Shown here piece after piece: positions 32,801 through 41,210 of a DNA stretch of 64,000 nt. Below the pieces are notes generated by a model. The model was not told the origin of the DNA. It was given only the letters and a program-made list of their open reading frames with translations, and searched no databases. Within the stretch, counting starts at the first letter, position 1. Every line of letters starts with the position of its first letter. The stretch is from positions 3,282 through 67,281 of the forward strand of contig CAVTPF010000021.1 in the NCBI GenBank assembly GCA_963736525.1, in the 5' to 3' direction. Position numbers and translations under genes: made by a program. Source of the stretch: Bog-473 sp963736525 (GTDB lineage Bacteria; Actinomycetota; Acidimicrobiia; Acidimicrobiales; RAAP-2).

Positions 32801-33751
32801 TCACCACCCGGTGCGGCGCCGGAGCCAGGCCAGCGCCACCTGCCCTTGGGCGGCCTGGAAGGGCCGGAGAGTCGGCAGCCCCGGCGGCGGCGGCTGAAGC
32901 GCGTGTGACACCAGGAACCCGCTGAAGGCCGCCACCAGCGTGGCGACCACCTCGGGGTCGGCGGCCCGTGACGGCGCGTGGCGCGCCAGCAGCTCCTCGG
33001 GTGGCGGCCCTCCCTCCAGTGCCACCGACGGCGCCCACGCGACCACGTCGAGGACGGGGGCCCCGACGCATGCGTGGGGCCAGTCGACGAACACGACCCC
33101 TTCGGAGGTGACCAGCAAGTTGTCGGACCGCACGTCGCAGTGCAGCAAAGTCGGGCCCGCACAGGCCATGGGCCACGCCGACTCGAGCTCGGCGAGCCGA
33201 GGCAGGTTGCGGCGTGCCCAGGGATCGAGCCCGGCCGGTGGCCGAGCCATCGCCGCCAGCTCGGCCCATCCTCCGAAGAGCGGGTCCAGCCGCCGCGCCG
33301 CGGACGGTGCCTCCGGCGCAGGGTTGGGCGTGAGACGCTCGTGCAGCGCCTCCAACGCGCGCACGGCCAGGTCGAGCTCGCCCGGCTCCCACGGGTGGAC
33401 GGGCGGCCGGCCCTCGACTGCTTCGAACGCGAGGGCCACCCACACCCCGTCGTCGTAGACGTCGAGCAAACGGGGGAACTCGGGCGCGCGGGGGAGAGCG
33501 GCGGACACGGCCGCTTCGCGGCGATGGAAGTTCGGGGAGTCCGGATTCAGGTCTGCACCGACGGCCTTGATGAAGACGGCGCGGGCGGGGAAGTCCAGGC
33601 GTGTGGTGGCCCCCGGCGAGAACCCGCCGGGGAGATCGCGCACGGAATGAGGTCCGCCGCCGCCGACGACCGCCGCCCAGGCCTGCACCGAGTCGGGCAC
33701 CCGGGCCCAGGGCAGGTGGACGCCGGCCGCCGGTGCGGTCGGTGTGGTCAC
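32801..33751 (-). CDS. aminoglycoside phosphotransferase (APH)-family kinase
   Basis: This 316-residue protein has the APH fold. The catalytic loop is LLHCDVRSDNLL, where Asp is the base and Asn binds metal, followed by the second metal motif FVDWPHACVG. An N-terminal lobe with FIKAVGADL carries the ATP-binding Lys. The family phosphorylates small hydroxylated molecules, not only antibiotics. The GTG start overlaps the previous stop (GTGA). Confidence 0.82.
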   Translation of the reverse strand: MTTPTAPAAGVHLPWARVPDSVQAWAAVVGGGGPHSVRDLPGGFSPGATTRLDFPARAVFIKAVGADLNPDSPNFHRREAAVSAALPRAPEFPRLLDVYDDGVWVALAFEAVEGRPPVHPWEPGELDLAVRALEALHERLTPNPAPEAPSAARRLDPLFGGWAELAAMARPPAGLDPWARRNLPRLAELESAWPMACAGPTLLHCDVRSDNLLVTSEGVVFVDWPHACVGAPVLDVVAWAPSVALEGGPPPEELLARHAPSRAADPEVVATLVAAFSGFLVSHALQPPPPGLPTLRPFQAAQGQVALAWLRRRTGW

Positions 33752-34008
33752 GTCGCGGCGGCTCCTGCGGCGGCCAGCGCCTCGTTGATGCTCTCGACCA
33801 GTCGGCGCGCGGATTCCGCGCTGAGCTCGACGGCGACACGGGCGCCCGGCCCGCGCGCCGGATCGGCGAAGTCAATGTTGAGCGTGTGGTCGAAGGGCGC
33901 GTGGAAGGGATGGTCGAAGTAGACGCTGGCGGACGTGACGGCGAACCAGCCTTGCGGCCCCTTGGCGCTGCCGACGATGTCAGTGGCGACGGTGAGGTAG
34001 GAGCACAC
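33748..34008 (-). CDS. small conserved protein (DUF6295-like)
   Basis: This is an 86-residue protein beginning at GTG with MCSYLTVATDIVGSAKGPQGW (first residues), followed by SVYFDHPFHAPFDHTLNIDF and a C-terminal amphipathic helix. It resembles small uncharacterised proteins found beside dienelactone hydrolases, but I cannot name a function. The histidine-rich middle could bind a metal. It starts two bases after the hydrolase stop and overlaps the kinase start, so three genes form one operon. Confidence 0.7.
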   Translation of the reverse strand: MCSYLTVATDIVGSAKGPQGWFAVTSASVYFDHPFHAPFDHTLNIDFADPARGPGARVAVELSAESARRLVESINEALAAAGAAAT

Positions 34009-34010
34009 GG

Positions 34011-34766
34011 TCAGCCCCCCGCCAGGTAGCGCCCGTACCACTCGAAGATGCGCTGCCAGCCGTCGACGGCCGCCTCGGGCCGGTAGGCCGGACGGTCCAC
34101 CGCGAAGAACGCGTGCCCCGCGCCGTCGTAGCGGTGGAACTCGTACGTCTTGCCGGCCTCCTTCAGCGCCGCCTCCAGCTCGTCCACCTGCTCTGGGCTG
34201 GGGAACTGGTCCTCGTTGCCGAACAGGCCGAGCAGCGGGCAGTGCAGCTCCGGCGTCCGGTCCACCAGTGGCCTCACCTTGAGCGGGAAGCCATCGGGAA
34301 CGGTCCCTGTGACAAAGGCCCCGTAGCAGTCGACCGCTGCATCGACGGGCAGGCTCACGGCGGTGAGGAAGGAGTGCCGCCCACCGGAGCAGTACCCGAT
34401 GACGCCCACCTTGCCGTTGGACGTGGGCAGCGCCCGCAGGGCCTTGATGGCGGCGTCCGCATCGCCCACGAACTGCTCGTCAGGGATGCCGCCGGCCTCA
34501 CGGGTGGCGGCCGCGGCGTCGTCGGGGTCCACGTCGAGCCCCTGGCGCGCGTAGAGATTCGGGCAGATGGCGTTGTAGCCGTGGGCGGCGAAGCGACGGG
34601 TGATCTCCTTCGTGCCCGGGTCCCAACCGGGCAGGTGGTGGATCACGAATACCCCGCCGAAGGGACCCTCACCGGCGGGCAGGGCCTGGTAGGCGTTGAT
34701 CTGGGCCCCGTCCTGACCGGTCAGCATCACGTTGCCGGCGGTGAGGGCTTCTTCGGGTGCGGGCAC
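34011..34766 (-). CDS. dienelactone hydrolase-family protein
   Basis: This 251-residue hydrolase has the cysteine nucleophile elbow GYCSGG (C126), an acid in FGNEDQFPSP and the catalytic His in GAGHAFFAVDRP. The Cys distinguishes dienelactone hydrolase from serine esterases. It would open lactone rings or cleave related esters in aromatic breakdown. The GTG start at 34766 follows GGAGG. A repeat-rich leader lies upstream. It is the first gene of the operon with 33748-34008 and 32801-33751. Confidence 0.88.
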   Translation of the reverse strand: MPAPEEALTAGNVMLTGQDGAQINAYQALPAGEGPFGGVFVIHHLPGWDPGTKEITRRFAAHGYNAICPNLYARQGLDVDPDDAAAATREAGGIPDEQFVGDADAAIKALRALPTSNGKVGVIGYCSGGRHSFLTAVSLPVDAAVDCYGAFVTGTVPDGFPLKVRPLVDRTPELHCPLLGLFGNEDQFPSPEQVDELEAALKEAGKTYEFHRYDGAGHAFFAVDRPAYRPEAAVDGWQRIFEWYGRYLAGG

Positions 34767-34780
34767 GGCGGCCTCCTTGT

Positions 34781-34827
34781 TCTTTCTCGTTCTTTCTCGT
34801 TCCGTGCTGCTTCTTCTCGTTCCGTGC
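34781..34827. repeat. short direct repeats in the dienelactone hydrolase leader
   Basis: TCTTTCTCGT occurs twice in tandem (34781-34800) and once more as TTCTTCTCGT (34811-34820), with TCCGTGC twice (34801-34807 and 34821-34827). They lie just upstream of the GGAGG and start of the hydrolase gene. On the transcript they read as purine-rich GAACGAGAAA units. They could be a regulator-binding site or slippage products. Confidence 0.6.
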
Positions 34828-34965
34828 GTCGTGCTCGGCCGATGTGCCGCCCACTATGGCGCGGCGCCAGCGCATGCCGCCGCCGCAACCGACATGACGA
34901 ACCGTGGACCCGCCGCTGTCGCCCCGACGTTCATCGCACGACCGTTCACCGGTGGAGGAGGCGCC

Positions 34966-35208
34966 ATGGCGGAGGGACCGAGCCGGGACCGACGCAGGCA
35001 TCGACACGGGGCGGCCGGGCGCGTCGGCCCGGGTGGGCCGGCCGCCCTCGCCGCCTCGCTGAGCTCCCGAGGAGCGCTCGGCCCCCGGGAGCTCTCCGCC
35101 GTCGCCGCCCGCCTCGCCCGCGCCTTCCCGCCCTACGCCCCTCCGCGGGCCGCCCGAGATCCGCGCCGGACGGGGGTAGCCGGGACGGGCCCTCGCCGCC
35201 GTCTGTAG
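34966..35208 (+). CDS. small hypothetical protein
   Basis: This is an 80-residue frame starting MAEGPSRDRRRHRHG with a GGAGGAGGC ribosome binding site eight bases upstream. It has a basic N-terminus and an Ala/Arg-rich helical stretch (LAASLSSRGALGPRELSAVA). I see no family. The ribosome binding site and placement before the CMD gene are the only support; high GC makes chance frames of this length common. Confidence 0.35.
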   Translation: MAEGPSRDRRRHRHGAAGRVGPGGPAALAASLSSRGALGPRELSAVAARLARAFPPYAPPRAARDPRRTGVAGTGPRRRL

Positions 35209-35260
35209 GGTCTCGCCGTGAAAGGGAGGTCGGCGTGAACAGGTGGAGCGAGGAGCCGGC

Positions 35261-35653
35261 GTGAGCGACCCCGCCGACAAGCGGACGGCCGGCATCGCCA
35301 AGATGCAGGAGGTCTACGGGTTCAGCGTCGACCCCGACGCGATCTCGGGGCGCTACACGGAAATGACCGTGGACCATCTCTTCGGGACGGTATGGACCGG
35401 CGATGAGCTCGACGTGCGCGACCGGCGCCTCTTGACCATCGGCGTCCTGGCCATGCTGGGCCAGAGCGACGTGCTCGGCGTGCAGTTCGACGCGGCGCTC
35501 GAACGCGGCGAGCTGACCGCCGCACAGCTACGCGAGCTGGTGGTGCATCTCACGCACTACGTCGGCTGGCCGCTCTCCCTGGGCCTGAACCAAGCGGCCG
35601 AACAGGTCATCGCTCGCCGGGCCACGGCGTCGGCCGGCGACGGAGAGGGCTGA
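35261..35653 (+). CDS. carboxymuconolactone decarboxylase-family protein
   Basis: This is a 130-residue CMD-fold protein. Landmarks are RDRRLLTIGVLAMLGQSDVL and ELVVHLTHYVGWPLSLGL, the helical core of gamma-carboxymuconolactone decarboxylase. The CxxC of the AhpD branch is absent, so it is not a peroxidase partner. It would act on a lactone or related ring-cleavage product. The GTG at 35261 follows GAGGAG. It is the first gene of a four-gene operon reaching 38562. Confidence 0.85.
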   Translation: MSDPADKRTAGIAKMQEVYGFSVDPDAISGRYTEMTVDHLFGTVWTGDELDVRDRRLLTIGVLAMLGQSDVLGVQFDAALERGELTAAQLRELVVHLTHYVGWPLSLGLNQAAEQVIARRATASAGDGEG

Positions 35654-35654
35654 C

Positions 35655-36467
35655 GTGCCCGACGACGTCAGGGGGCACGACGCGGTCACCACCCCCCCGA
35701 TCCGCATAGAGATCGACGACGCCGCGCCCGGCGTCCGCGTCGTCGCGTTCAACCGGCCCGAGGTCCGCAACGCCTTCGACACGACCATGTACCGGGAGGT
35801 GGCCGCCGCCCTGCGCGACGCCGACGGCGACGAGACGATCGGCGCCGTGGTGCTCACCGGTCGCGGCACCGCCTTCACTTCGGGTCAGGACCTGGCCGAA
35901 ATGGCCGCCATCGCCAGCGGCACCGCCGTGGAGGGCTCGGGGCAGGGGTTCATGGGCCTGCTCGAGTGCCTCTGTGACATGTCGGTCCCGCTCCTCGCCG
36001 CGGTCAACGGCGTCGCGGTCGGACTGGGCTTCACCATGCTGGCCCACTGCGACATCGTCCTCGTCGATGCCGGCGCGCGCCTGCGCGTGCCGTTCGCCGA
36101 GCTCGGCGTGCCGGCGGAGGCAGCCAGCAGCCTCCTCTTCCCGGCGGCCATGGGCTGGCAGCAGGCGGCGCGCGTGCTGCTGACCTCCGACTGGGTGGGC
36201 GCCGGCGAGCTGGTCGAGCTGGGGCTGGCCCTGGGAGTCTGCGCGCCGGGCACCGTCCTGCCCGAGACGGTGGCGCTGGCTGCCCGCATCGCCGTCCATC
36301 CACGCGCCGCCACCCGCGCCATCACCTCGCTCATGCGGGCGGCCCGGCACGACGCCGTCGCCGAGGCCAACCGGCGAGAACAGGCGTCGTTCGCCAGCCT
36401 GCTCGGCGGTGCGGTGGGGCACGGCGCCCTGGCGGAGTTCGCCACCAAGGGCCCGCCGGAGTCCTGA
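35655..36467 (+). CDS. enoyl-CoA hydratase/isomerase-family protein
   Basis: This is a 270-residue crotonase-fold protein. It has the oxyanion-hole segments AFTSGQDLAEM and GVAVGLGFTMLAHCDI, and the substrate loop VPFAELGVPAEAASS. The first catalytic Glu position falls within the usual FxELG region; the second is unclear. It probably hydrates or isomerises a CoA ester in beta-oxidation-like breakdown. The GTG lies one base after the CMD stop. Confidence 0.88.
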   Translation: MPDDVRGHDAVTTPPIRIEIDDAAPGVRVVAFNRPEVRNAFDTTMYREVAAALRDADGDETIGAVVLTGRGTAFTSGQDLAEMAAIASGTAVEGSGQGFMGLLECLCDMSVPLLAAVNGVAVGLGFTMLAHCDIVLVDAGARLRVPFAELGVPAEAASSLLFPAAMGWQQAARVLLTSDWVGAGELVELGLALGVCAPGTVLPETVALAARIAVHPRAATRAITSLMRAARHDAVAEANRREQASFASLLGGAVGHGALAEFATKGPPES

Positions 36468-36469
36468 GC

Positions 36470-37330
36470 GTGCGCCTGGGCATCACCGCCGCCCTGACCG
36501 ATCACGACCTGCGCCCGGCGGAGTTGGCGGTCGCCGCGGAAGGTCTCGGGTTCGACGCGCTCTGGCTACCCGAGCACACCCATCTGCCGGTGCGAGAGGA
36601 CACGCCACCGGCCCTGGTCGAAGGCGTCCGAGCCGATGACTACAAGCGTTGTCTCGACCCACTGGTCGCGCTCTCCACCGCTGCCGCAGTGACGGCGCGC
36701 CTCGGACTCGGTACCGGCATCCTGCTCGCGGCGCAACACGATCCGATCGTCCTGGCCAAGCAGGTGGCGACACTGGACCACCTCTCCGGCGGCCGCGTCA
36801 CCCTCGGGGTCGGCTTTGGCTGGAACCGCGCCGAGGCCGAGGACCACGGGGTCGACTTCGGCCGCCGGCACGCCGTCGTGCGCGAACACCTCGGCGCCAT
36901 GGAAGCCCTGTGGTCGCGCGACCAGGCCGAGTACCACGGCGAATTCGTCGACTTCGACCCCACCTGGTCGTGGCCCAAGCCTCTGCAGCAACCACGCGTG
37001 CGAACGCTCGTCGGCGGTGGTGCGACCGATTCGGTGCTCTCGGCCGTGGCGGAGTGGGCCGACGGCTGGATCCCCATCGGCGGAAGCGGCCTCGCCCGCG
37101 CCATCCCCCGTCTGCATGCGTTGGCCGAAGGTGCGGGGCGGGACCCGGCTGCGCTCTCGGTCGTCCCCTTCGGCACCATCGCCGACAGGGGCAAGCTCGA
37201 GCACTACGCCAGCCTGGGCATCACCGAGGTGGTGCTGCGCATCAGGGCCGGTGACGGACGGTCCGTGCGGGCTGAGCTCGAGTCGCTGGTGCCGCTCGTC
37301 GCGTTCGCTGCCACACTGGAACGGCCATGA
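36470..37330 (+). CDS. LLM-class F420-dependent oxidoreductase
   Basis: This 286-residue enzyme has LWLPEHTHLP, LGTGILLAAQHDPIVLAKQV, GGRVTLGVGFGWNRAEAEDHG and GGGATDSVL, matching a different F420-dependent LLM subfamily (TIGR03619-like) from the other two. It starts two bases after the hydratase stop and its TGA overlaps the next ATG (ATGA). It probably performs a hydride transfer or oxygenation step in the same pathway. Confidence 0.9.
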   Translation: MRLGITAALTDHDLRPAELAVAAEGLGFDALWLPEHTHLPVREDTPPALVEGVRADDYKRCLDPLVALSTAAAVTARLGLGTGILLAAQHDPIVLAKQVATLDHLSGGRVTLGVGFGWNRAEAEDHGVDFGRRHAVVREHLGAMEALWSRDQAEYHGEFVDFDPTWSWPKPLQQPRVRTLVGGGATDSVLSAVAEWADGWIPIGGSGLARAIPRLHALAEGAGRDPAALSVVPFGTIADRGKLEHYASLGITEVVLRIRAGDGRSVRAELESLVPLVAFAATLERP

Positions 37331-38562
37331 CCGACCTGATCGACGACACCGCACCCCGCCCCGGCAGCACGACGCCCCTCCCGAAGATCATCAGCGTCGA
37401 CGACCACATCGTGGAGCCCGCCCATCTCTGGGACACCTGGCTGCCGGCGCGCTACCGGGACCGAGGACCCAAAGTCGAGCGCCGCGGCATCGGCGACATG
37501 GAGCACATCGGCGGCGGCGCCTACCGCCAGAGCTTTGACCCCGACGGACCGCTGGCGGACTGTTGGGTGTACGAGGACCTGGTCTACATCAACAAGCGTC
37601 ATGTCGCCGCCGTCGGATTCGACCGCGACGACATGACGATGTCGCCCATCACCTACGACGAGATGCGCCCGGGCTGCTACGAGCCCACGGCGCGCATCGC
37701 CGACAACGAGGCGAACTGGGTCGAAGCCTCACTGTGCTTTCCGACCTTTCCGCGTTTCTGCGGCCAGACGTTCCTCGAAGCGAAGGACAAGGAGCTCGCC
37801 GAGGCCTGCGTGGTCGCCTACAACGACTTCATGGTGGAGGAGTGGTGCGGCAACAGCGGCGGCCGCCTCATCCCGCTGTGCCTCATCCCGCTGTGGGACG
37901 CGGAGAAGGCAGCGGACGAGGTGCGGCGCAACGCGGCCCGCGGCGTGCGCGCCGTGTGCTTCAGCGAGATCCCGCCCCACCTCGGGCTGCCCAGCATCCA
38001 CGGGGGGTACTGGGACCCCTTCTTCGCCGCCTGCGAGGAAACCGGCACCGTGGTCTGCATGCACATCGGATCCTCGTCGAGGATGCCGGCCACCTCTGCC
38101 GACGCGCCCGTGGCGGTGGCGGCAACGTTGAGCTTCGGCAACGCCATGGCCTCCCTGTGCGACTTCTTGTTCTCCGGCGTGCTGATCCGCTTTCCGCGCC
38201 TCGTCCTGGCCTACTCCGAGGGTCAGATCGGCTGGCTGCCCTACATCCTCGAGCGGGCCGACGACGTGTGGCGCGAGCACCGGGCCTGGGGCGGCGTGAA
38301 GGACATCGTCCCCGAGCCCCCCTCCACCTATTTCCACCGCCAGGTCTATGGCTGCTTCTTCCGCGACCAGCACGGGCTCGACTCCTTGGGCGTCATCGGC
38401 GCCGACCGCATCACCTTCGAGACCGACTACCCCCACACCGACTCGACGTGGCCCGACACGCGCGCGGTCGCCGAGCGGATGGTGCGGGAGCTCTGCGACG
38501 ACGACGTGTACAAGATCATGCGGGGAAACGCCATAGAGATGCTGGGGCTCCAGCTCGTGTGA
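37327..38562 (+). CDS. amidohydrolase-family protein (ACMSD-like)
   Basis: This 411-residue TIM-barrel metallo-hydrolase begins its conserved part with ISVDDHIVEPAHLWDTWLP, where the DxH pair binds metal. It continues with VCMHIGSSS for a third ligand and ITFETDYPHTDSTWPD for the active-site Asp. It belongs to the amidohydrolase-2 branch that includes amino-carboxymuconate semialdehyde decarboxylase and hydrolases of aromatic breakdown. It closes the operon 35261-38562. Confidence 0.9.
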   Translation: MTDLIDDTAPRPGSTTPLPKIISVDDHIVEPAHLWDTWLPARYRDRGPKVERRGIGDMEHIGGGAYRQSFDPDGPLADCWVYEDLVYINKRHVAAVGFDRDDMTMSPITYDEMRPGCYEPTARIADNEANWVEASLCFPTFPRFCGQTFLEAKDKELAEACVVAYNDFMVEEWCGNSGGRLIPLCLIPLWDAEKAADEVRRNAARGVRAVCFSEIPPHLGLPSIHGGYWDPFFAACEETGTVVCMHIGSSSRMPATSADAPVAVAATLSFGNAMASLCDFLFSGVLIRFPRLVLAYSEGQIGWLPYILERADDVWREHRAWGGVKDIVPEPPSTYFHRQVYGCFFRDQHGLDSLGVIGADRITFETDYPHTDSTWPDTRAVAERMVRELCDDDVYKIMRGNAIEMLGLQLV

Positions 38563-38581
38563 AGCGGCCCGCCCAGAATGC

Positions 38582-39265
38582 TCAGTACCGGGGCAGCGCG
38601 ATGAACGCCACCAGGTAGGCGAACAGGGCCGCGCCCACCACGGTGCACAAGTGGAACGCCTCGTGGAAGCCGAAGACGCCTGGCCACGGGTCCGGACGCT
38701 TGCGGGCGTACACCAGCGCTCCCGCCGTGTAGGCCAACCCGCCGCCGAGCATGATCAAGAACCCGCCCCAGCCCAGGCTGCGCACGAGCTGGGGCGCCAC
38801 GATGATGGGGCACCAGCCCACCACGACGTAGGGGATGGCGACCACCCACTGCGGCGCATCGAGCCAGACCTGGCGCAACGCGATGCCGGCGGCGGCACCG
38901 CCCCACACCATGGCGAGTACCAGCGCTTGGGCCCACCCGCTGAGCGCCAGGCCGGCCACCGCAGTGCTCGTGCCGGCGATGCCGACGAAGATGGCGCTGT
39001 GGTCGGCCCGACGCATTCGGCGCCATGCCGGCCCGGACCAGCGCAGCCGGTGGAAGGCCGCACTGGTGCCGAACATCACGAGCATGGCGGCCACGTAGAC
39101 CGAGAGCGCTGCCTTCGCGCCGGCGTCGGGCCCGGCCGCGATGAGGAACGGCCCGCCGATCAACCACGCGCTGAATGCGCCGACGTGCAGCCAGCCCCGC
39201 AGCAGCGGGCGGGTGCCTCGGTTGTCGGCCTGCCCGCCCTGCTCCCCCTGGGCCAGGACCGTCAT
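38582..39265 (-). CDS. hemolysin III/TrhA (PAQR)-family membrane protein
   Basis: This 227-residue protein has seven predicted membrane helices and the PAQR landmarks AAFHRLRWSGPAWRRMRRADH and FGFHEAFHLCTVVGAALF, whose histidines bind zinc in this family. Bacterial members affect membrane energy and lipid state; a haemolytic role is only historical. The ATG at 39265 overlaps the stop of serB (ATGA). Confidence 0.88.
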   Translation of the reverse strand: MTVLAQGEQGGQADNRGTRPLLRGWLHVGAFSAWLIGGPFLIAAGPDAGAKAALSVYVAAMLVMFGTSAAFHRLRWSGPAWRRMRRADHSAIFVGIAGTSTAVAGLALSGWAQALVLAMVWGGAAAGIALRQVWLDAPQWVVAIPYVVVGWCPIIVAPQLVRSLGWGGFLIMLGGGLAYTAGALVYARKRPDPWPGVFGFHEAFHLCTVVGAALFAYLVAFIALPRY

Positions 39266-40470
39266 GGCCCCGCGTCTTCCTGCCGGTCGGCCAGCTCCAC
39301 CTCGCGCCGCGAGATGCCGAGGAGGAAGAGGATGGCGTCGAGGTACGGCACGTTGAGTGCCGTGTCGGCCGCGCGTCGCACGACCGGCTTGGCGTTGAAC
39401 GCGATGCCGAGCCCGGCGGTGGCAAGCATGTCGATGTCGTTGGCCCCATCGCCGACCGCGATGGTGCGGGCAAGCGGCACACCGGCCGCCTCGGCGAAGC
39501 GCACCAGCGCGGCCGCCTTGCCGGCCCGGTCCACGATCGGTCCCTCGAGCTCGCCGGTGACCACCCCGCCGTCGAGGACGAGCTCGTTGGCGGCCAGGTG
39601 GTCGATCCCGAGGTCCGCCACGAGCGGCCGGATGACCTCCGTGAAGCCGCCGCTCACCACGGCGAGCTCGTAGCCGAGCCGCTTGAGCGTGCGGACCAAC
39701 GTGCGGGCGCCCGGTGCCAGGGGGATGGCGCCGCGCACCGCGTCCAGGTCCGCCTGCTGCAGGCCGGCGAGGAGCTGCACGCGGCGTCGCAGCGCCTCCT
39801 CGAAGTCGATGTCGCCCGCCATGGCCGCCGCGGTGACCGCCGCGACCTGCGCGCCACAGCCGCAACGCTCGGCGAGCAGGTCGATGACCTCGCCCTGCAG
39901 CAGCGTCGAGTCGGCATCGAGGACGATGAGGTGCTTGGCGCGGCGGTGCAGTCCGGCCGCCTGCACCGCGATGTCGACCTGGCGATGGGCGGCCTCCTGC
40001 GCGAGCGCGCGCCGCAGCCGGTCCAGATCGGCTCCTGCCACCGAAAGCTCATAGCTGTGCACCGGGTAGGCCGCCAAGCGCACGATGCGTTCGATGTTGC
40101 CGCCGCACGACGCGATGCGGCTGGTGATGCCCTCGAGCGTGACGGCGTCGATGTCGGGCGCCAACACGGTCACCAGGTGCCGTTCGGTGCTCTCCCCCAC
40201 CTCCGCCTCGACGATCGGCTCGACGGCCACCTGGACGCCGATCCCGCCCAACCGGCACGCGAGCGCGGTACGCGCGCGCTCGACGGCGGCGGGCGCCAAT
40301 GCCACCTCCACGCACAGCAGCAGCCGGCCGTGCACGCGGACCTGCTCCACGTCGTCCACACGGACGCCTTGTTCGGCCAGGGCGGCGAAGAGTCGTTCGG
40401 CGATGCCCGGGGCATCCTGGCCGCTCACCGTCACCAGGTACGGGGACGGCGCGCCCTCTCCCGAGCTCAC
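39262..40470 (-). CDS. serB: phosphoserine phosphatase with ACT domains
   Basis: This 402-residue enzyme catalyses the last step of serine synthesis. Two ACT-type regulatory domains occupy about residues 1-165, like mycobacterial SerB2. A HAD domain follows: nucleophile motif DADSTLLQ, SGGFTEV, Lys in the third motif and GDGANDIDM. The GTG at 40470 overlaps the stop of the acyltransferase gene (GTGA) and is preferred; an ATG ten codons upstream is also open. Confidence 0.92.
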   Translation of the reverse strand: MSSGEGAPSPYLVTVSGQDAPGIAERLFAALAEQGVRVDDVEQVRVHGRLLLCVEVALAPAAVERARTALACRLGGIGVQVAVEPIVEAEVGESTERHLVTVLAPDIDAVTLEGITSRIASCGGNIERIVRLAAYPVHSYELSVAGADLDRLRRALAQEAAHRQVDIAVQAAGLHRRAKHLIVLDADSTLLQGEVIDLLAERCGCGAQVAAVTAAAMAGDIDFEEALRRRVQLLAGLQQADLDAVRGAIPLAPGARTLVRTLKRLGYELAVVSGGFTEVIRPLVADLGIDHLAANELVLDGGVVTGELEGPIVDRAGKAAALVRFAEAAGVPLARTIAVGDGANDIDMLATAGLGIAFNAKPVVRRAADTALNVPYLDAILFLLGISRREVELADRQEDAGP

Positions 40471-41129
40471 GAGAACGTCACGTCCTTCTCGTCGACCCAT
40501 CCCGACCCCTCGACCCAGCGCCGCACGACGCGGGCCGGCACGCCGGCCACCACGCAGCGGTCCGGGACCTCCCCGCGCACAACCGCCCCCGCGGCCACCA
40601 CCACGTGCTCACCGATCTGCGCGCCGGGCAGGATGACGGCGTTGGCACCGAGCCAGCTCCCCGAGCCGATGCGTACCCCGGCCTCGGTGGGCCATTGCCG
40701 GCCGATGGGGATGATCGGGTCCTCGTAGGAGTGGTTCTGGTCGGTGATGTAGACGTAGGGGCCGGTCTGGATGTCGTCTCCGATGATGATCTCCCAGTGC
40801 CCGACGATGTGCGAGCCGCGCCCGATCAGGCAGCGGCTGCCGATGGAGACGACCGGGTTCGTCGGCATCTCCTGGCCAGGAGCCATTCCGGCCGAAATGG
40901 AGGCACCCGGCCCGACGATGGTCTCCGCACCGATGTGGATCAGGTGCTCGTTGTAGAGGGCACCCTGGGGGAAGAGGAGGCAGGCCCCGCGGCCCATCCG
41001 CCCGAAGCGGCGACCCCGGGGATCGTCCGGCCCGATCGCCCCCAGCTCGGCGGCGCCCTCCCAGGCTGCATGCACGAGCCGGGACATGGGCCGGCGCAGC
41101 GGTCCGGGGAGGGAGCGGGCCCAGCTCAC
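40467..41129 (-). CDS. left-handed beta-helix acyltransferase
   Basis: This 220-residue protein has hexapeptide repeats typical of trimeric acyl/acetyltransferases: ETIVGPGASI, VSIGSRCLIGRGSHI, IIGDDIQTGPYVYI and IGEHVVVAAGAVV, with a catalytic-type His in DQNHSYED. The acceptor is unknown; related enzymes acylate sugars or antibiotics. The GTG start at 41129 is one choice, an internal ATG at MSRLVHAAW another. It is divergent from the TAT-exported protein gene. Confidence 0.83.
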   Translation of the reverse strand: MSWARSLPGPLRRPMSRLVHAAWEGAAELGAIGPDDPRGRRFGRMGRGACLLFPQGALYNEHLIHIGAETIVGPGASISAGMAPGQEMPTNPVVSIGSRCLIGRGSHIVGHWEIIIGDDIQTGPYVYITDQNHSYEDPIIPIGRQWPTEAGVRIGSGSWLGANAVILPGAQIGEHVVVAAGAVVRGEVPDRCVVAGVPARVVRRWVEGSGWVDEKDVTFS

Positions 41130-41210
41130 GCACGAATGGTAGGTGGTGCCGCCACGGGGCCGCGACGGCTGCCCCCCTCGGCAGGGGAGCCCGGTGGGTA
41201 AGCTCTTGGT

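Noticed and set aside
31836..33875. 679-codon minus-strand frame spanning the F420 enzyme and the kinase
   Set aside because: It is out of frame with both real genes and shows only Arg/Gly-rich low-complexity sequence.
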